A DNA stretch of 64,000 nt from Pomacea canaliculata (GCF_003073045.1 NC_037592.1:17565844-17629843), one strand, 5' to 3'; positions 1 through 13,109 are shown, counted from the stretch's first letter. Made by a program: numbers and translations. Notes: generated by a model not told the origin, from the sequence alone.

Positions 1-3000
1 AATGCTGACGTCAGTGTTGTTGAACTTTCTATGTGCATGCTGATGTTAATTAAGAAAAACAGTTTGCACTACATCCGTCCTATAATTTTTTCCTAAAGAA
101 AAGAGTAAAAATATAAAATCAGCATATCGGTTGAAAGGTCTAAAAACGGGATTTTAATGAACAGAGAAAAATTGAACAACATACGTATATCCGTAAAACA
201 ATCAGAAAAATGAAGATTTTGAGAGCCGTGTTGCTGTGGCATTGTCTGTGTCAAATAAGGACTGGCATTGCCTGTGCCAGCTGAGGATAGAGAAGATCTC
301 ACGACAGATTGTACGTGATGATAGCGAGAGAAGGGCCTTGTTTACTGTTGTCCTGTGTGTTTTAGTAATAGTCAAGCGGGGATGGCGGACGTGGGCACAA
401 CTTCTAACCTGACGGTTATAGCGGTCTGAGAGGAAAGATCGTTGTTTTCCTTCCCTTCTTCCTACAAACATTTGATTCCTGATACATTATAGGTAATGTA
501 GGCCAAACAGGCTTAGAAATGTTCAAAATGCGTTCTTAAACGGACAAATGTTTGATAAAGCCGGGCAAAGTTTATATATATATATAAACCATAAGGCAAA
601 CAATGTGCCGAACTTGATCAAACATATTTGTCTAGTTAACAATGTTAAATGTCAATCTTAAAACAAAGATTGGTCCAAAGGAAAAAAAAAATTTATCACG
701 TTGCTGTTGTTCTAATAAAGACGTTTTCTCTTTACGTGAGCGTGTTTTTATCCAGTGCGAAGTTTAGTGAGATCAGTTGATGTTACGGGACTTGGAGAAT
801 GGTCGTCTCACACCAGCGAGCATGGCTTCTGCTTTGCTTTATCTAAGATGTAATGTTTGGACGTAAGTGACGTGATGCCGACTTTATGGAGAAAGACACG
901 TGGACGCTATTCATGGCATGAGAGAGGCCATGACAGGGGTAGAGTGGCTGACGACAGGTTTCAGCAACAAGGGAGTAGTCTCAGTATTTTTAACAGGTAT
1001 TAATACTCTACAGACGTTGCTTTAACATCTTCTCCTCTCCCGAGCCCACAGTGAGTCAGTCTGCCACAGGGTAACGTAAGTAATGGAACTCGCGTGGGTG
1101 TGGATACCAGTTCGGAACTACAGAGACAAAAGGTTAGTACTTTAATTTTACCCGTCATGCCATGGGGCAAGGAAAGGTAATTAAAGAGAAGCGTCTAGTC
1201 CGCCGTAGTTGTAAAGCGGTGTCCAGACCCCGGAGGTTGTTGCTTTATCTCGAGGGCCGTTGTTAAAAAGCATCGCAAATATACCCTGGAGTAGAGTAGC
1301 TTCGTAACTACAGAGAAAAGAAGTTTATTCTTGATTTCTTCAGTTTCGCCCCGGGGACGACTTATCCCTCACTGTATAACTTTGGTTATGGTCCCTGGAG
1401 TGTCTATGACAGCATAGAGTGACATCAGATGTCACCACTAGCATCGTTGGTGAGGACTTCTGGGACAGGTGCTGCTTACTTTTACTGATTTGTCGTCGGC
1501 TGGCTGGCTGGCTGGATCCCATCGTTCGCTCATTCATTCAGTTCTGCTGTTATCAGCAGCACGATTTTCATTACCCGTAGAAATTGTCTTGTTCCCTCCT
1601 ATCGCTGTTAATCTACACTTTCCTCTTTCCATTAATTTTTGAGTAGCAATGTAGTTTTTGACGAACTCCTTGTGTTTTATCGTGCACACGAAAACAAACT
1701 GCGGCGTGCAGGTTTGCCTTTACATCGACGGACTGAAGTGAAGCTTTGGTGGTCGTTGCCATGACATTTCTTTAATTGCATCACCTGACACATTCGTAAA
1801 TAAGTCCAGGCTAGACGATAAAACTTTTTTTTTTTTTTTCGGAGTGCCACTGTCATCTTGGGCGGAAAACACAGATCTTTACATCAGAAACTGGACAGAA
1901 GAGAAAACAACACACGACTAGGGAGAAAAACTATGAGGTCTTCATTCTGATTCTATATTAATCAAAAGCGATTTGCAGGCGGTCAGACCATTTCTTGACC
2001 GCATTTTTCATTCATCGTAGCCAAGGCGTGTGAAAGCGATTTGTGTTGTGCTGTGAACAGCGCTCAGTTCAGATGAGCTGTTCACTTGCTAGAATCCTGT
2101 ACAGCGGTCCTTTCACTATCGCTATGGTTCACTCATCAAAGAATTTCACTAGACTATTTTTTTCTGTGGATGAAAACTTCATTACTGCAACAAACTTTAG
2201 TCAGCCTGTCCGCAGCTCATTTTTTTCCCGCGGACAGAAAACTGTGAGGATTATTGGTCAGAAATAATTTCCTGAAAGCATCGAGTGGATTGTCTGCAGC
2301 GGACTTCAGTGCTGCTATATGGATCTTTTACACGTGTTGCATTGATTGTTTTATTGTTGACAGAGTGTTCTGCATCAATTTCCTATATTTTTCTTCCCGT
2401 GTACCTTTTGCAGATGATCGTTGGAGACCAGGGTGGTGCAAGATATAAAAATATGTCTGGCATTGTCGGCTGAACGCTTGCTGGCTTCTGTTTAAAAAGG
2501 TTTTTTTTTTTTAGGAACTGCTTCAGCTTTGTGTGTATACAAAACGTGGCTGGAGCGAGTACTTCACCTGTCCAATCTATACATTATTATTATTAGCTAA
2601 ATGAGGTGACACACGGTCCAAAACCATTATTATTATTTATTGAGTTATTTGTGGAATATTCTTTACGAATGCACTATATCTATTGTAGCAGTCTTTATAT
2701 TCTATGTAGACAAAACTAATGAAGGTAGGGAGGGAACACACACATATGTCGTAAACAAGAACGAAGAAGAAAAGATGTTGACATGTCTGACGCTGAATTT
2801 TTTTGCAAGTTCCCTCCGTGAAGACGAGATGTCCGCACACAATCACGGCGCTATTTTCAGAAGAATCTAGAACTAGCTGGCAGTTAGGCAGGCCGACCGG
2901 CTGACCGGCCACAGGAAGTGGCCAGTAGACGCCACATAATCAGGTTGGATGTGCCTAACCCGATCTATCAAGACCATTTGGCATGGCCAATGCAATGAGC

Positions 3001-4140
3001 GCCCACCACAGACACACCTAATGTGGTCGTCGTCGTAAGACAAATCGCCTTCTGACTTGACGGCGAAGAATAAAAATTTACCATCCGCATTACAAGCAGG
3101 CGCTAATTGCATCCGAGACAGAAGGTGAGCACCAATCACTCCAAATTAACCAAGAAGATGTACAGGTCTTACCCCGGCAAGTTTTCCTTTTTTGTCCGAA
3201 CCCATCGGAGGTCGGGCGAGTTATTTCTTTTCCACCCGAAAGGTAAATTTCGTTATAGATGTAGCGGTTATTGTAATAAGCTTTCGGAATCGCTGATCTG
3301 GGTTTTTTTTTCCAATGACTAGCTAATAGTACCTTTTGTATTACTACAATCAGGTGTAATTTAAAGAAAGGTATTGTCTCGATGATGCTGAAAAGGTTTT
3401 TGTACCGCGAGAACCTGAAAACCTAGCAGAATCCAAATTAATTAATGTTTTCACCTACCCCTTTGTAAAAGATAAACAAATTGTAATTATTTTTACAGCT
3501 CTGTCTATTAGTGACTATTAGCAGCAGGAGTAACAGTTTTCTTTGTCTGATATTGTTAGATACTTCGATATATGGCCACGTGAATGCAACACATAGATTA
3601 TATAGTTATGCACGCCCATTGTTGGGGGAGGGAAAGGAATAGTTAGCTATTTAGTCATGTATACTCAATATAAGTCAGATACTGAGGCATAGTTATTTAT
3701 ATGGTCCAGTAAGGTAGTCCAGTAAGCTTTCGGTAAACATTATGAGCGACTTTCTCAGCGGAAGATGAGTATACAACTGCGCAATAATGACATGCCTCCA
3801 GGCTCACCTTAGCTTCGGGGAAGCCCTTCACTGAATTTAGTAAACTCCCAGCATGCATTAGCACACAATGACTTTCATAACACTGGTCTTCACTTTCGTG
3901 TCGTTCCACGATCCAAAACAACAAACACGAGAAACGTTTTCAAAGCACATTGGCGCGCAGGCCACAAGGGAGACAATCAAAAACAAATTTCACTTTTCCC
4001 CTTCCCCTCCTCTCCACACGTAGGTCTGACTGTAAGGGAGGAGGCAAGACGCGGGTTACTTGTACTCCTTTGTCAGAAAAACACAAGATCAATAACTAGG
4101 GAACAGACAGTAGCTGATGCTTAGGCACAGGGGAAAGTGT
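1..4140. other. Gene-free stretch, simple repeats only
   Basis: I find no exon I can support on either strand. Visible items are a TA-rich run near 571-586, a TGGC microsatellite near 1498-1515, a poly-T run near 1825-1839 and poly-T near 2501-2512. Open frames here are short and have neither recognisable domains nor splice signals that join them. Confidence 0.6.
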
Positions 4141-4145
4141 GAAGC

Positions 4146-4287
4146 ATGGCCGCCAAGCACAAGGGAGAGCACAAACACATGGCAACGTCCCGTAACTCTC
4201 GCCAACCACCCCCTGCTGCCGACGACTTCATTGTCCTGGAGGAAGCCCCTGTTCCTAGCTTGGCGGTGAGCAATATCACAGAGAACA
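4146..4287 (+). CDS. Possible first coding exon, function unknown
   Basis: An ATG at 4146 opens a 47-codon frame that ends at a strong splice donor (ACA|GTAAGT, exon end 4287, phase 1). The peptide is hydrophilic with no signal peptide or membrane segment. It contains an acidic-aromatic stretch, DDFIVLEEAP, that fits the loose LC3-interacting pattern (acidic residues, then F-x-x-L). I do not recognise the family. A related block sits about 0.9 kb downstream at about 5087-5180, so the exon appears duplicated. The opposite strand is also open here and the duplicate is about equally conserved in that frame, so strand and coding status are uncertain. Confidence 0.3.
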
Positions 4288-4298
4288 GTAAGTTACTC

Positions 4299-4315
4299 GG
4301 GTGGGTGGGGTGGGG
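4299..4315 (+). other. G-quadruplex motif beside a splice donor
   Basis: Four G-runs (3, 3, 4 and 4 Gs) are separated by single T loops, starting 11 bases after the GT of the possible donor at 4288. One-base loops are the most stable class of G-quadruplex. It is followed by a purine-rich tract near 4340-4366. The duplicated block at 5.1 kb lacks the G-runs. Confidence 0.6.
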
Positions 4316-4775
4316 AAGGCGGGTGTGTGTTTGTGTGCGAGAGGAGGAGAGAGGAGGAGGGCGCGGAACCTGATGCTGACAACCATGGCGGCGGGCGAGA
4401 TTACTGCCGCTGCCTGTGAAAGGCAGACGACGGACCAAAACTACATTGATGCCTCGGGTGTCAGCCTCACTTTCAGTTCTTTTTTTCTAATACTTAAAAA
4501 AAATTTAACTGGTTCATTTTCTTCGTCTGTTGCTTCTCTTGCTAAAAAGATGTCTGCTGTGTTATCATGAAAGTTTTCCTCAAATATTTTGGCTACAGGA
4601 CATGTGTTCTCCTTGTGTAACATTGCATCCGGGGTACTAGGGGATGTCGTCTGCTGCCATGCTGCTTTCGTCAAGGGAGATAGAAAATAAAGCCTTGCTT
4701 AATGAAGTACTGAGGCAAGAGGCTAAGCGTTGGTCTTGGCAGACAGACAGAAATCCACCTATACACGTCCATGAT

Positions 4776-4890
4776 GAGGCTATACACACAGAGACCTAGC
4801 TTGTGTATATCCAAACACGAGGCTACACATACAAAGACCTAGCCTGTGTATATCTAAACTCGAGGCTATACATACAAAGACCTAGCTTGT
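4776..4890. repeat. 43-bp tandem repeat, 2.7 copies
   Basis: Two full 43-base units (4776-4818 and 4819-4861) and a truncated third of 29 bases (4862-4890) follow head to tail. Each begins GAGGCTA and contains GACCTAGC followed by TGTGTATAT. Units differ at a handful of positions. The array lies between the two copies of the exon-like block. Confidence 0.9.
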
Positions 4891-5086
4891 TTTTCAGGAG
4901 AACGCAATTGAATCCCGTACAGAGGAATTCGAGGACTGTCCCCACCTCCATAGTCAGTGGCATGCCTGTAATCACATACCTGTAATCAGCGCGGAATGCA
5001 AGGTTATCTGTCATCAGCCACTCGCAGCGAGCATAGCAGGGAGAAAATCGAGTCAACACATTGACTGCCATGAACACAGATGCTGC

Positions 5087-5180
5087 ATTATCTCCCGCTG
5101 CTGACGGCTTCATTGTCCAGAAGGAAGCCCCTGCCCCTAGCATAGCGGGGAGTTGTATTAGAGAAACCAGTAACGTACTC
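5087..5180 (+). other. Diverged duplicate of the 4.2-kb exon-like block
   Basis: This block aligns with about 4200-4298 at roughly three quarters identity by eye, including TTCATTGTCC, GGAAGCCCCTG and the donor-like end (CCA|GTAACG against ACA|GTAAGT). In the plus frame PAADGFIVQKEAPAPS matches PAADDFIVLEEAPVPS of the first copy at 12 of 16 residues. In the minus frame LGAGASFWTMKPSAAG matches LGTGASSRTMKSSAAG, also at 12 of 16. It may be a duplicated alternative first exon or a non-coding segmental duplicate. Confidence 0.5.
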
Positions 5181-5249
5181 GTTGTCTTTAGCCCGTCGCT
5201 CTCAATCGAGGCTCGATGGGAAATATCTTTGTCTCTGCTTCATTGAACA

Positions 5250-8200
5250 AAGCAGCAGACTGAGACGAACAGTCGTCACGATCACGTCGACCGTAAGGAT
5301 AGGAGCAAGCGAGGAGACAATGTCCTTCTGACGATCTAACAGTCACACCTTTCGACGACGACGACGATGATGTCCAAGCAGTCCTCTTACCTCTCTTCTC
5401 TACATATAAACACACTAATTAACTTTTAAAATTCTGCTCTGAGAGCGTGCGTCACAAATGGTAAACATACATTAATTAATCCATTGTTTACTGTGTGGGC
5501 GTGCGTCACACTTTGTCTACATGCGCTCATCATGATTTCTTCCCATCAAACATCTAGATGTTCATCTTGAAACAAGAGCAGACTTACAGGTAACTTCTGT
5601 ACATCAGGTAAACTAGCGACGGCAACTCATCGTCACAAATTAATTTCGACATAATGCAGAACATCTGACAGGTTATTGTCACAAGCTCTGTACATCTCGT
5701 TGTTGTATCGATTTGACAAAAGAAGAGAAAAAAAAGGTCGATAAAATATCTACTGGAGCAAGACGATACTTTAGATGCAATCTTGGCGCACTTCGCATCC
5801 TTATGTATGTTATTTGATGACCGAGGCCGTACTGCAGTGTCCACTACCAGGCCTGGTATTTGTCGGATGCAGACAATTGTTGCCTGTCGTCTGCAGACGG
5901 GCTGTACCCAGACAGACAGGTCACGTCACGAACTGTCATTTCGTCGTTGTCACGTGGTCACGTTACCCTCTTTTTGTCGCCGAATAAAGGGAAGTTCCGC
6001 ACTTGGCAAGAAGACAGCTGTGATCCTACTTTAGAGATGACCAACCGCAAAAATACAGAGTTGTTATAAGACCTAGATAATAAATGGAGGTAACAGCATC
6101 TTCAGCCACCACCACCACGTCATCGTCATCGACAACTTGGGGGGAAATATCAGCTTAGGGGACAAACCCAGTCAAGTCTCAAAATATGTTTTATCAATTG
6201 CAGGAAAGTAAACAGGTTTGTCATGCATTTGTAATAAAAAGTTTTTAAACATTTTTTAATATACCTGTTGACATAAAATCTCCATGCTGACGTCACCAGA
6301 AGTGCGAGAACGTGGAGCACATGTTACCGAGGGGTTGCCCAGAGAGCGGGTCTGTTTTGGGCGATGTTTTCATTATTTCCAAAACTCAGCTGATAAATGT
6401 GTTGTTAGATTGTATCTTGTAAACAAAGCATATAAGGAAATCGTTTCATTTAATAAATCAATCAAACGTTTGAAAATAATTTTTCACGCCAGTTAGCCGT
6501 TGACAACCGCGGGGTAAATGACTCGCTGCTAGATAGGATTCCGATACCGTTTGTCCCTCGCCTATGATCTGACTAGTTATAGTGTGACAGGTTAGACCCT
6601 GACCTTTCTAATCTTTGACACGAATGTCCCTGATAAGGCCTGCCTCTCACCCTCTCTCCTTGATTTCACTAGACCCTGACAGGACCGGATCTACATCTGA
6701 CTATGGTCCCTCTCAAATGGACATTCACTAAAGTAATTTCTTTGTGTAGGAGTTGTGTCTTCTGACTAAATACGAAAGACCAGAATACGAAGCGCGTGTT
6801 TGCACTCTGCATAAAACCGCTAAAACGCTGAGGTCAAAGGGCACTGGAGTTTTATCTGTTAGTGAGTGAATGTGTCCGCTGTGTGTGTGCGTGACTAACA
6901 AAGAAAAAAAGGTCGGAGCGCGTGTATCCGGGTCTTTATGCGAAACGGAAAGTGTATGTCCGTGTGTGTGTGATTTGATTTGAACTGTCATTTTTTTTCT
7001 TTGTTCGCTTTTTGATTTTACCGTCAGGCGGTTTGAGCAGCTCTTGTTGTTCCGGTGTCGCAACGACCAAATAAGCGGAAACGTACAGAAGGGATGCGAA
7101 GAAAAGTTTAGGATTCGGATCTCACTTCCAATGCGATTTATTTCTAAATGTGAGGACTGCTTACAAGGTAGACTAGGCCGCTGAAGTGTTGCCTCTACTT
7201 GCTGATTCAACGTAGAATACTCCAAACTAAACATCATTCGCGATTTGTCCGTAATTCACTTATTCCCTTAGCGCCCCGAGTTTCAAACTTTTCCAGACGA
7301 GAATCACTTTTGAAAATTCGAATTGACCGAGTACCACCTCCCAACCCTACCCCCTACGAAAAAAAAAATATATATATACAAGTCTGGGACTTACTCATAG
7401 TACTCGCGTACCAACCGTCATACCTTCACGTACCACAGTTTGAAAACCGGGGCCTTAGCTCCCAAAGTACGGATATGTAAGCACCACACCAGAAAATTTC
7501 ATGGATTCCGACCAGCACTGCGATGCCAGGATAGAGCTCGTGTGCTGCATGTCTGCTTGGAGTACAGAGGATGCGCATCTGGACTGTCCAGGCTTATTAT
7601 TCAAGCATTAAAGGATGGAAACATCTGTCGTATGGTCGCATCTCCTCTCCCGGCGTCTACCTATTAAAAAAAATGTTTTCATTTTACACCAGTATAGCCA
7701 TGCTGAACTAAACTTTGCTGTGCATTTGTGTCCACAAATGGCAGATTAAAGAAGATGAATAGACGATTGGCCAGCGAGGGTCGACAAGAGGGCGTGCTTT
7801 TCCAGGGGGAGATAATGTTCATAATCTGCCCAGAGTGCTCTGCCCTATGCGAGCAGCTTTTCTCAATCGGATCACGTGTAGTTTCAAAGGCGACCGAAGA
7901 ATGGTCATCTTTATAAGATTTCCACGAGTCACACGGTTCTAGAAATGAATACCAGCCGTCGTCTACCCCAGTCCTCCCCCTTCTCCTCCACCGCTGTCCT
8001 CCCCGAGGGGCTTGTAGGGAACAGTGTCTGTCCCTCGACCACGCACACACCCTCTGCCTCTTGCGGTGATTTGACCAGAGACTGTTGTTCTATCAAAGAC
8101 GATAATGCCATTTTGGCCCGCGATACGAGCAGACTGGCAAATTCGTTTCCTGGAATTTTTTCCCCAATACACGAGAGACGAGTCTCTGTGTGCGCAGCCT

Positions 8201-11200
8201 TGTGGGGAGACACAGCCTGTCCTTAAAGGGGCTGTGAGATCAAACTGGGATATTGCAGATAGTGATGTCTATCTTAGAGTTTACAAGTGTTAAAACATGC
8301 TCCAGATAATACGCCGTAGTTAAGGATAGATATAAGAAGGTAAGAGAGAAAAAATATCCGTTAAGTCACACCACGTTGTTTTTGTTCGCATATTTTACTA
8401 AAAAGTATTTATTTATCTATTTAATGACGTAAATTAAGACGACGAGATATGAGCTGATACAATCTTCTTTTCAGAAAGATTTACGAATTTCACATAAATG
8501 TATTTTATGTAATTCATCTTCATGATCTGTACTGGTATATATATATATTTATAGTTTTATACCCTCAACGTTCAGTAACCATGATGTAATTCTAATTTGA
8601 TTCAATCAAACCTTAGAAAGTTCCGAAGAAGCAAGAATATTTTGTAGCGGGGGAAGAGGTCAACTTCTCCATGTCAGCTTAAAAGATTTACCTGAATGAT
8701 TTTTTTCTTTGTGTCGACTGACAGAAACAGGACAATACTTTCCAAGACAAAAAACTACACAGATCCCAAATAAACATATCCAACTAATTAATTATGATAT
8801 TTTTACTTCATTTTGGGATATAAGTGGACATAAGAGGGTTCTTGATTTTGTCTTATGAAAATATCATGTTGTAGTATGTTTAACTTTGTCATCTGAAAAA
8901 AAATTCAATTGCTACTGGTAGACCTGTACATTGTCTTTTCCCTTGCAATACATTACATACAATACGTAACATCGTCCATCTTTCCTGTTGACCTTCGTTA
9001 TACCTCCACTCAATCCATCTCAAAAAGCCTGCAGCTACTTGTAATTTGTGGTCAATTGTCTTTCATTACGTTGGCAGAGCTTATTGAAACTAGCATGTAA
9101 TTCAAATCTGATTGCTCAGTAGCCAGGCCAAAGGGGCAAATTGAATTCCCAGCATCCATTGCGCTGGTCTTGACACTGGCCTTGTTGAATGCTTGTGCCA
9201 GAGTAAAACAAATCTGTTTCTTCTGCTTTATTTGTAAACACGGAGAACAAGTGAACTTCTAAGAATGAAAAGGAGATTGGATTCATGCAGCATGGCTTTC
9301 TCTAGGGACATCCTTACCTTTTTACCGTTGATAACTTCACGAGTGCATTTCGTGTTTTCAGAAAAAGAAAGCGAGAAAATATCTTAAGTATTGAACGTTA
9401 ATATTTGTGTTTTTCTTCTAGTTGCTTTCATTGATGAGTGGATAGATATTAGCAAAGTCAGTGTGATATACGGGAACACAAAAATTTTTCAAGAAATTTT
9501 TGAAGCCTTGTTGACGCAGGATTGTTTATCAGAAAACTCACAGACTTTATGATTCCTTCTATTCTGCGTATAATCTTAGTTATTCGGGAAATGAGTTCAC
9601 ATGTTGTGTAACATTTATGAAGTATATAATTAGTAACTTGACACACTTATAATGAGTCAACCCAGAATAATTTTTGTATCATCGATGCTCTATTTTTAGA
9701 CTAGGATGACTTCAATAAAGTGACGTTTTTTTATTCCTGCGACATGACGTCAATGCTACTCGCTTGTCACGTGGCCATGTCAAGGCTGTCACCTACCATC
9801 ATCACTGCCAATGACAGTCTTGCTCGTCGAGTGTGTGATAAAGAAATATCCTATTATCAGCGTATTTATTCTCTCCTGTATTTCTCTCTCTCTCTCTCCT
9901 ACCCTCTACTCAGACATGTCAGCACTGTCACATCATTTTTATGTAAGTCATCAAAGGTGTTATATAGTTTGTGTACACTGGGTCAATGTGTTCGCAAATA
10001 TTTATAACAGAGAAATACCGATAGATCGCATCATTGGATTATATTGTTGATATTATCAAATACCTCAACCATCTTTACAATTTGTTTTTGAAGCACCAGT
10101 AAATGAATGAATTAATAAATGAATAAATGAGATAAATAACAGTCCAAAGAAGACGAAGGAAGGAAAATATGAAACACGAAACTTGACCTGTGAACACAGA
10201 CAGCGCTTGAGAAAAAAATGAAGACTTGTTTAGGTTGGTGCTAACACAAGTAGACGAACACTGGTATGAAGGATGGCTCTTCACCGGACAAGCCAGGCGG
10301 CCTGCAAAGGGCGACAACCACTCGTCAGCGATTGGCCAGACAACTCCACGTGTGAGCGCTCACAGCCTGCGGTTCGCACGCTCACTCCTTCGTCACACAC
10401 AATTCAAGTGAAGCACTTCAAAAGCTGGTAGACCGATGTGTGTGTTGTCACGTGATGCTGTCACGTGATCCACACAAGCTTCATTTTCTCTTGTGTTTGC
10501 TGCCGTTGTTGTTTGTTGTTTATGAAATAATGCACCAACGAGTGAATTATCTCAAATGATAATGAAAGAATTGTCTTTCTCCAAGTTCCAATCTTCCGTA
10601 TAATAAGTTCCGTATCTCCATAAGAGATTTTCGGATTTAAACTGAACAGTCGTCATTCCGGATGGGAATACAACACGTCTTTCATAAGCATCCGTTGTTT
10701 TACTGGTATACCAAACCCTTTTTTACAGATAAGAAAACGCATTATGCTCGAGACAGCAATATTCCAACTCAGTTTAAAACAAAAGCTTTTGCCAGAGCAA
10801 GCCTCACAAGACAGTTGTCACCAGACACTCGCTTAATCTGTTCTTATTGAGGTCTAGTCTGTCTTTTAATTCCGCCACAAATCTCCAGCACTTAAGCCTT
10901 TGGACAGACTCCAACAGTACACTGTGACGCTGGGCGGCCGGCCAACCACACTGCCGAGCTTATACTGGAAAATATTGTCATAGTTTGGACATCCTAGCTA
11001 GAAACGCAGTGCACGACCAGCACAAAAACCTCTGCCTAGAATCACGGTTATTTCAGCTTTCCTTTTTTTCCTTCCTTCCGTTTTCCACTCCCTCCTTTTT
11101 AATATTCACCCATCTCTATTCCCTCCCTCCATTGTATCTCTCACACAGAAATGTCCAGAAGAGTTTTACCAAGTGTTAACACAAGCGGTTGTGTATATTC

Positions 11201-12289
11201 CTTTGAACTCGAGCACGACGACGAGTATATTAAAAAGAAAAGAAGGCAATTTAAAGCATGATGGTGGTCGTGTTCTGTACATCATGGGTGTTCTCCTGTC
11301 TCAGACCCATGTCTGGAGGTGCGTCTTGTGTTTCGTCATTTAGACGTCCGCTGGTCGTAATCCCGCCCTCCGAGAGAAGCCTTTGTTTGTTGTGGGAACA
11401 GTTAAGAAGCAATATCTGGAATAGAAACGATTTTTAATGACCCCGAGCCTCGTTCTGGCACCGAGGAACGGCCGCAAGGCTCTCACACTTTTCCCCCCAA
11501 ATGTCCGCACCGAAAAGAGTTGCATGCCTTTATAATTTCTCTTCGGGGGGAGAGGAGGGGAAATGATCTTCACGACACAGGAGGGGGAGATAATGGGTGG
11601 GAGGAGAGAGATTTACATGATGGTTTACAGAATGTTAGTGTAGGTGGAAGTGGAAGTACGAAACTGGTCGACAGACAAATATCGGACAAGGATCTCACAC
11701 CGCTTCCCTCTTCCTCTTCCTTAAACAACTTTCTTCCGTCAGTTTGATGGAATAATTGTTGACGAGAGCAGCGGCACAGTTATTATATCATTCATTGGTG
11801 CACGTGTCTGTTAAAAACTGAATCCTGGACTCTGAGAGGAAAAGATAATAACATCAGAAATGAAGGAACATACCAGAAGATACATTTTGGAGAGGAAATG
11901 GGTATTGCTGTGTACATCCGGGGCACTTCTACATTACATTACGACAAGTGCCCGGGCGATCGGACGTCCTGTCATGTAAAGCCGGGTCACATCAGGTCAC
12001 TGTGTCAGGCCCGCATCAGCAGCAAAAATCGTCATTAGAGTTTATCACAAGGCATAGTGAGTACAGCTCATCAGGTAACACAGCGCTCTCGTGTTCACAG
12101 AAGCATTCCTGAGATCCTGTGATCCTAGTGTTACCACTTCGCTGAGCTGAACTCACTGTCGCATCAGCAGCTTGGGGAGAAATAAAGGAAGAAGATTTAT
12201 AGGAGGAGACGGAAACAAAAAAATTTTGCATCGATATTCACAAAAACTCGATCAATTACAAAAATAAGAGAATGCTATTGGGGCGGTTT
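5250..12289. other. Gene-free stretch
   Basis: No supportable exon is visible. There are TA-rich runs near 7367-7380 and 8540-8550, a TC run near 9882-9899, a CCACCACCACC run near 6103-6116, and paired GTCACGTGAT boxes at 10447-10469. The longest open frame is 169 codons on the minus strand at 6728-7237. It has no recognisable domain. Confidence 0.5.
10447..10469. promoter_or_regulatory. Paired GTCACGTGAT E-box (CLEAR-like) sites
   Basis: Two identical 10-base GTCACGTGAT boxes start at 10447 and 10460, so they repeat with a 13-base period. The sequence matches the CLEAR/M-box type bound by MITF/TFEB and USF bHLH-zip factors in animals. No gene start is evident next to it, so function is inferred from the motif only. 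Confidence 0.3.
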
Positions 12290-12663
12290 TAAAAGAGAAG
12301 GAAGTATACGTTAAGATTCGAACTGAAACTGGCGAGCAGCGCCCTCGGGCCAGGATGAAGAGGCTCTGGAAGCGGAGGACCTAACGATCGGGCGTCACCC
12401 GCCAAGCCGCTGAAATAGCTGAGGCGTTGACGACGATCCAGCGATGGACAGCAGCGGCGACCACAAGCAGGCGATGACGTGAGCAAACAACCAGACGTGA
12501 CGACGCTAAGCTTCCTCCCCCACAACCTCCGCCCCCCTGGACCCCAGCTCCTCTCCACTAGTCTTCGGTTTTTTGTGGTGGGTTCCTAACGTCGTTGACT
12601 GTGGGGTCTGAAATGGCAAGTGACAGCGAGCAAAGGACAGCCCCCGTCCACCGGTAGTCGCTG
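12290..12663. promoter_or_regulatory. CpG-rich region upstream of a possible first exon
   Basis: This stretch is clearly richer in G, C and CpG than its AT-rich surroundings and ends at the ATG of a possible secreted-protein exon. That layout suits a promoter with a 5' untranslated region. No TATA box is placed convincingly. Confidence 0.3.
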
Positions 12664-12775
12664 ATGGCTCGCCCCACGCTTAGCGTTGTTTGTTTTGACC
12701 GCGCGACCGCTCTTCGCGCCATCTTGTGTTGTCCGATTGTTCTCCTGGGATCGACCCTGGCCTGCCGAGATCAAG
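12664..12775 (+). CDS. Possible first exon with signal peptide
   Basis: ATG at 12664 opens 37 codons ending at a plausible donor (CAAG|GTACTT, exon end 12775, phase 1). The peptide has basic residues, then the hydrophobic core AILCCPIVLLGSTLAC, which resembles a secretory signal ending at a small-residue cleavage site. A reverse-orientation YY1-type site (GCCATCTTG, 12718-12726) lies inside it, as often happens just downstream of transcription starts. I cannot identify a continuing exon, so the product is unknown. The opposite strand carries a longer but featureless open frame (12586-13014). Confidence 0.3.
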
Positions 12776-13109
12776 GTACTTACGTCAAGGCGGATTGGAA
12801 ATCGTTTGGGAGGTTGAGCGCGAGTCATGGTTGCGCTAAAACAAACAAGAGTTAAACGCCCCTTCTGTGATGCTCCGGTAAAGAGCGGGATTCCTCGACA
12901 TCCAACACTCCCTCCTGCCCCCTTCTCCCACCCCCAACACACGTATCTGCTTCCTACACTCATCGGCTCCCCTAAGGAGTGTCTTCTCGTGCGTAGCTTC
13001 TTTCTAGTGACCAACAGCAGTGAGACTTCTTACCGACAGGTCCTCTTAACCTCGGTCCTCCTCCGCTTGAAAGGTGTTTGCAAGAGTTCAAAGACTGTGA
13101 ATATTTAGT

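Noticed and set aside
1150-1320. Dispersed repeat shared with about 60.65-60.80 kb (shared GTGTCCAGACC, AAGCGTCT, CCCGGA)
   Set aside because: Shared words are short and gaps many; exact 11-mers recur often by chance in 64 kb. A genome-wide repeat search would decide.
6728-7237. Minus-strand 169-codon open frame
   Set aside because: Composition resembles chance translation, no domain, no conserved motif, no supporting splice signals.
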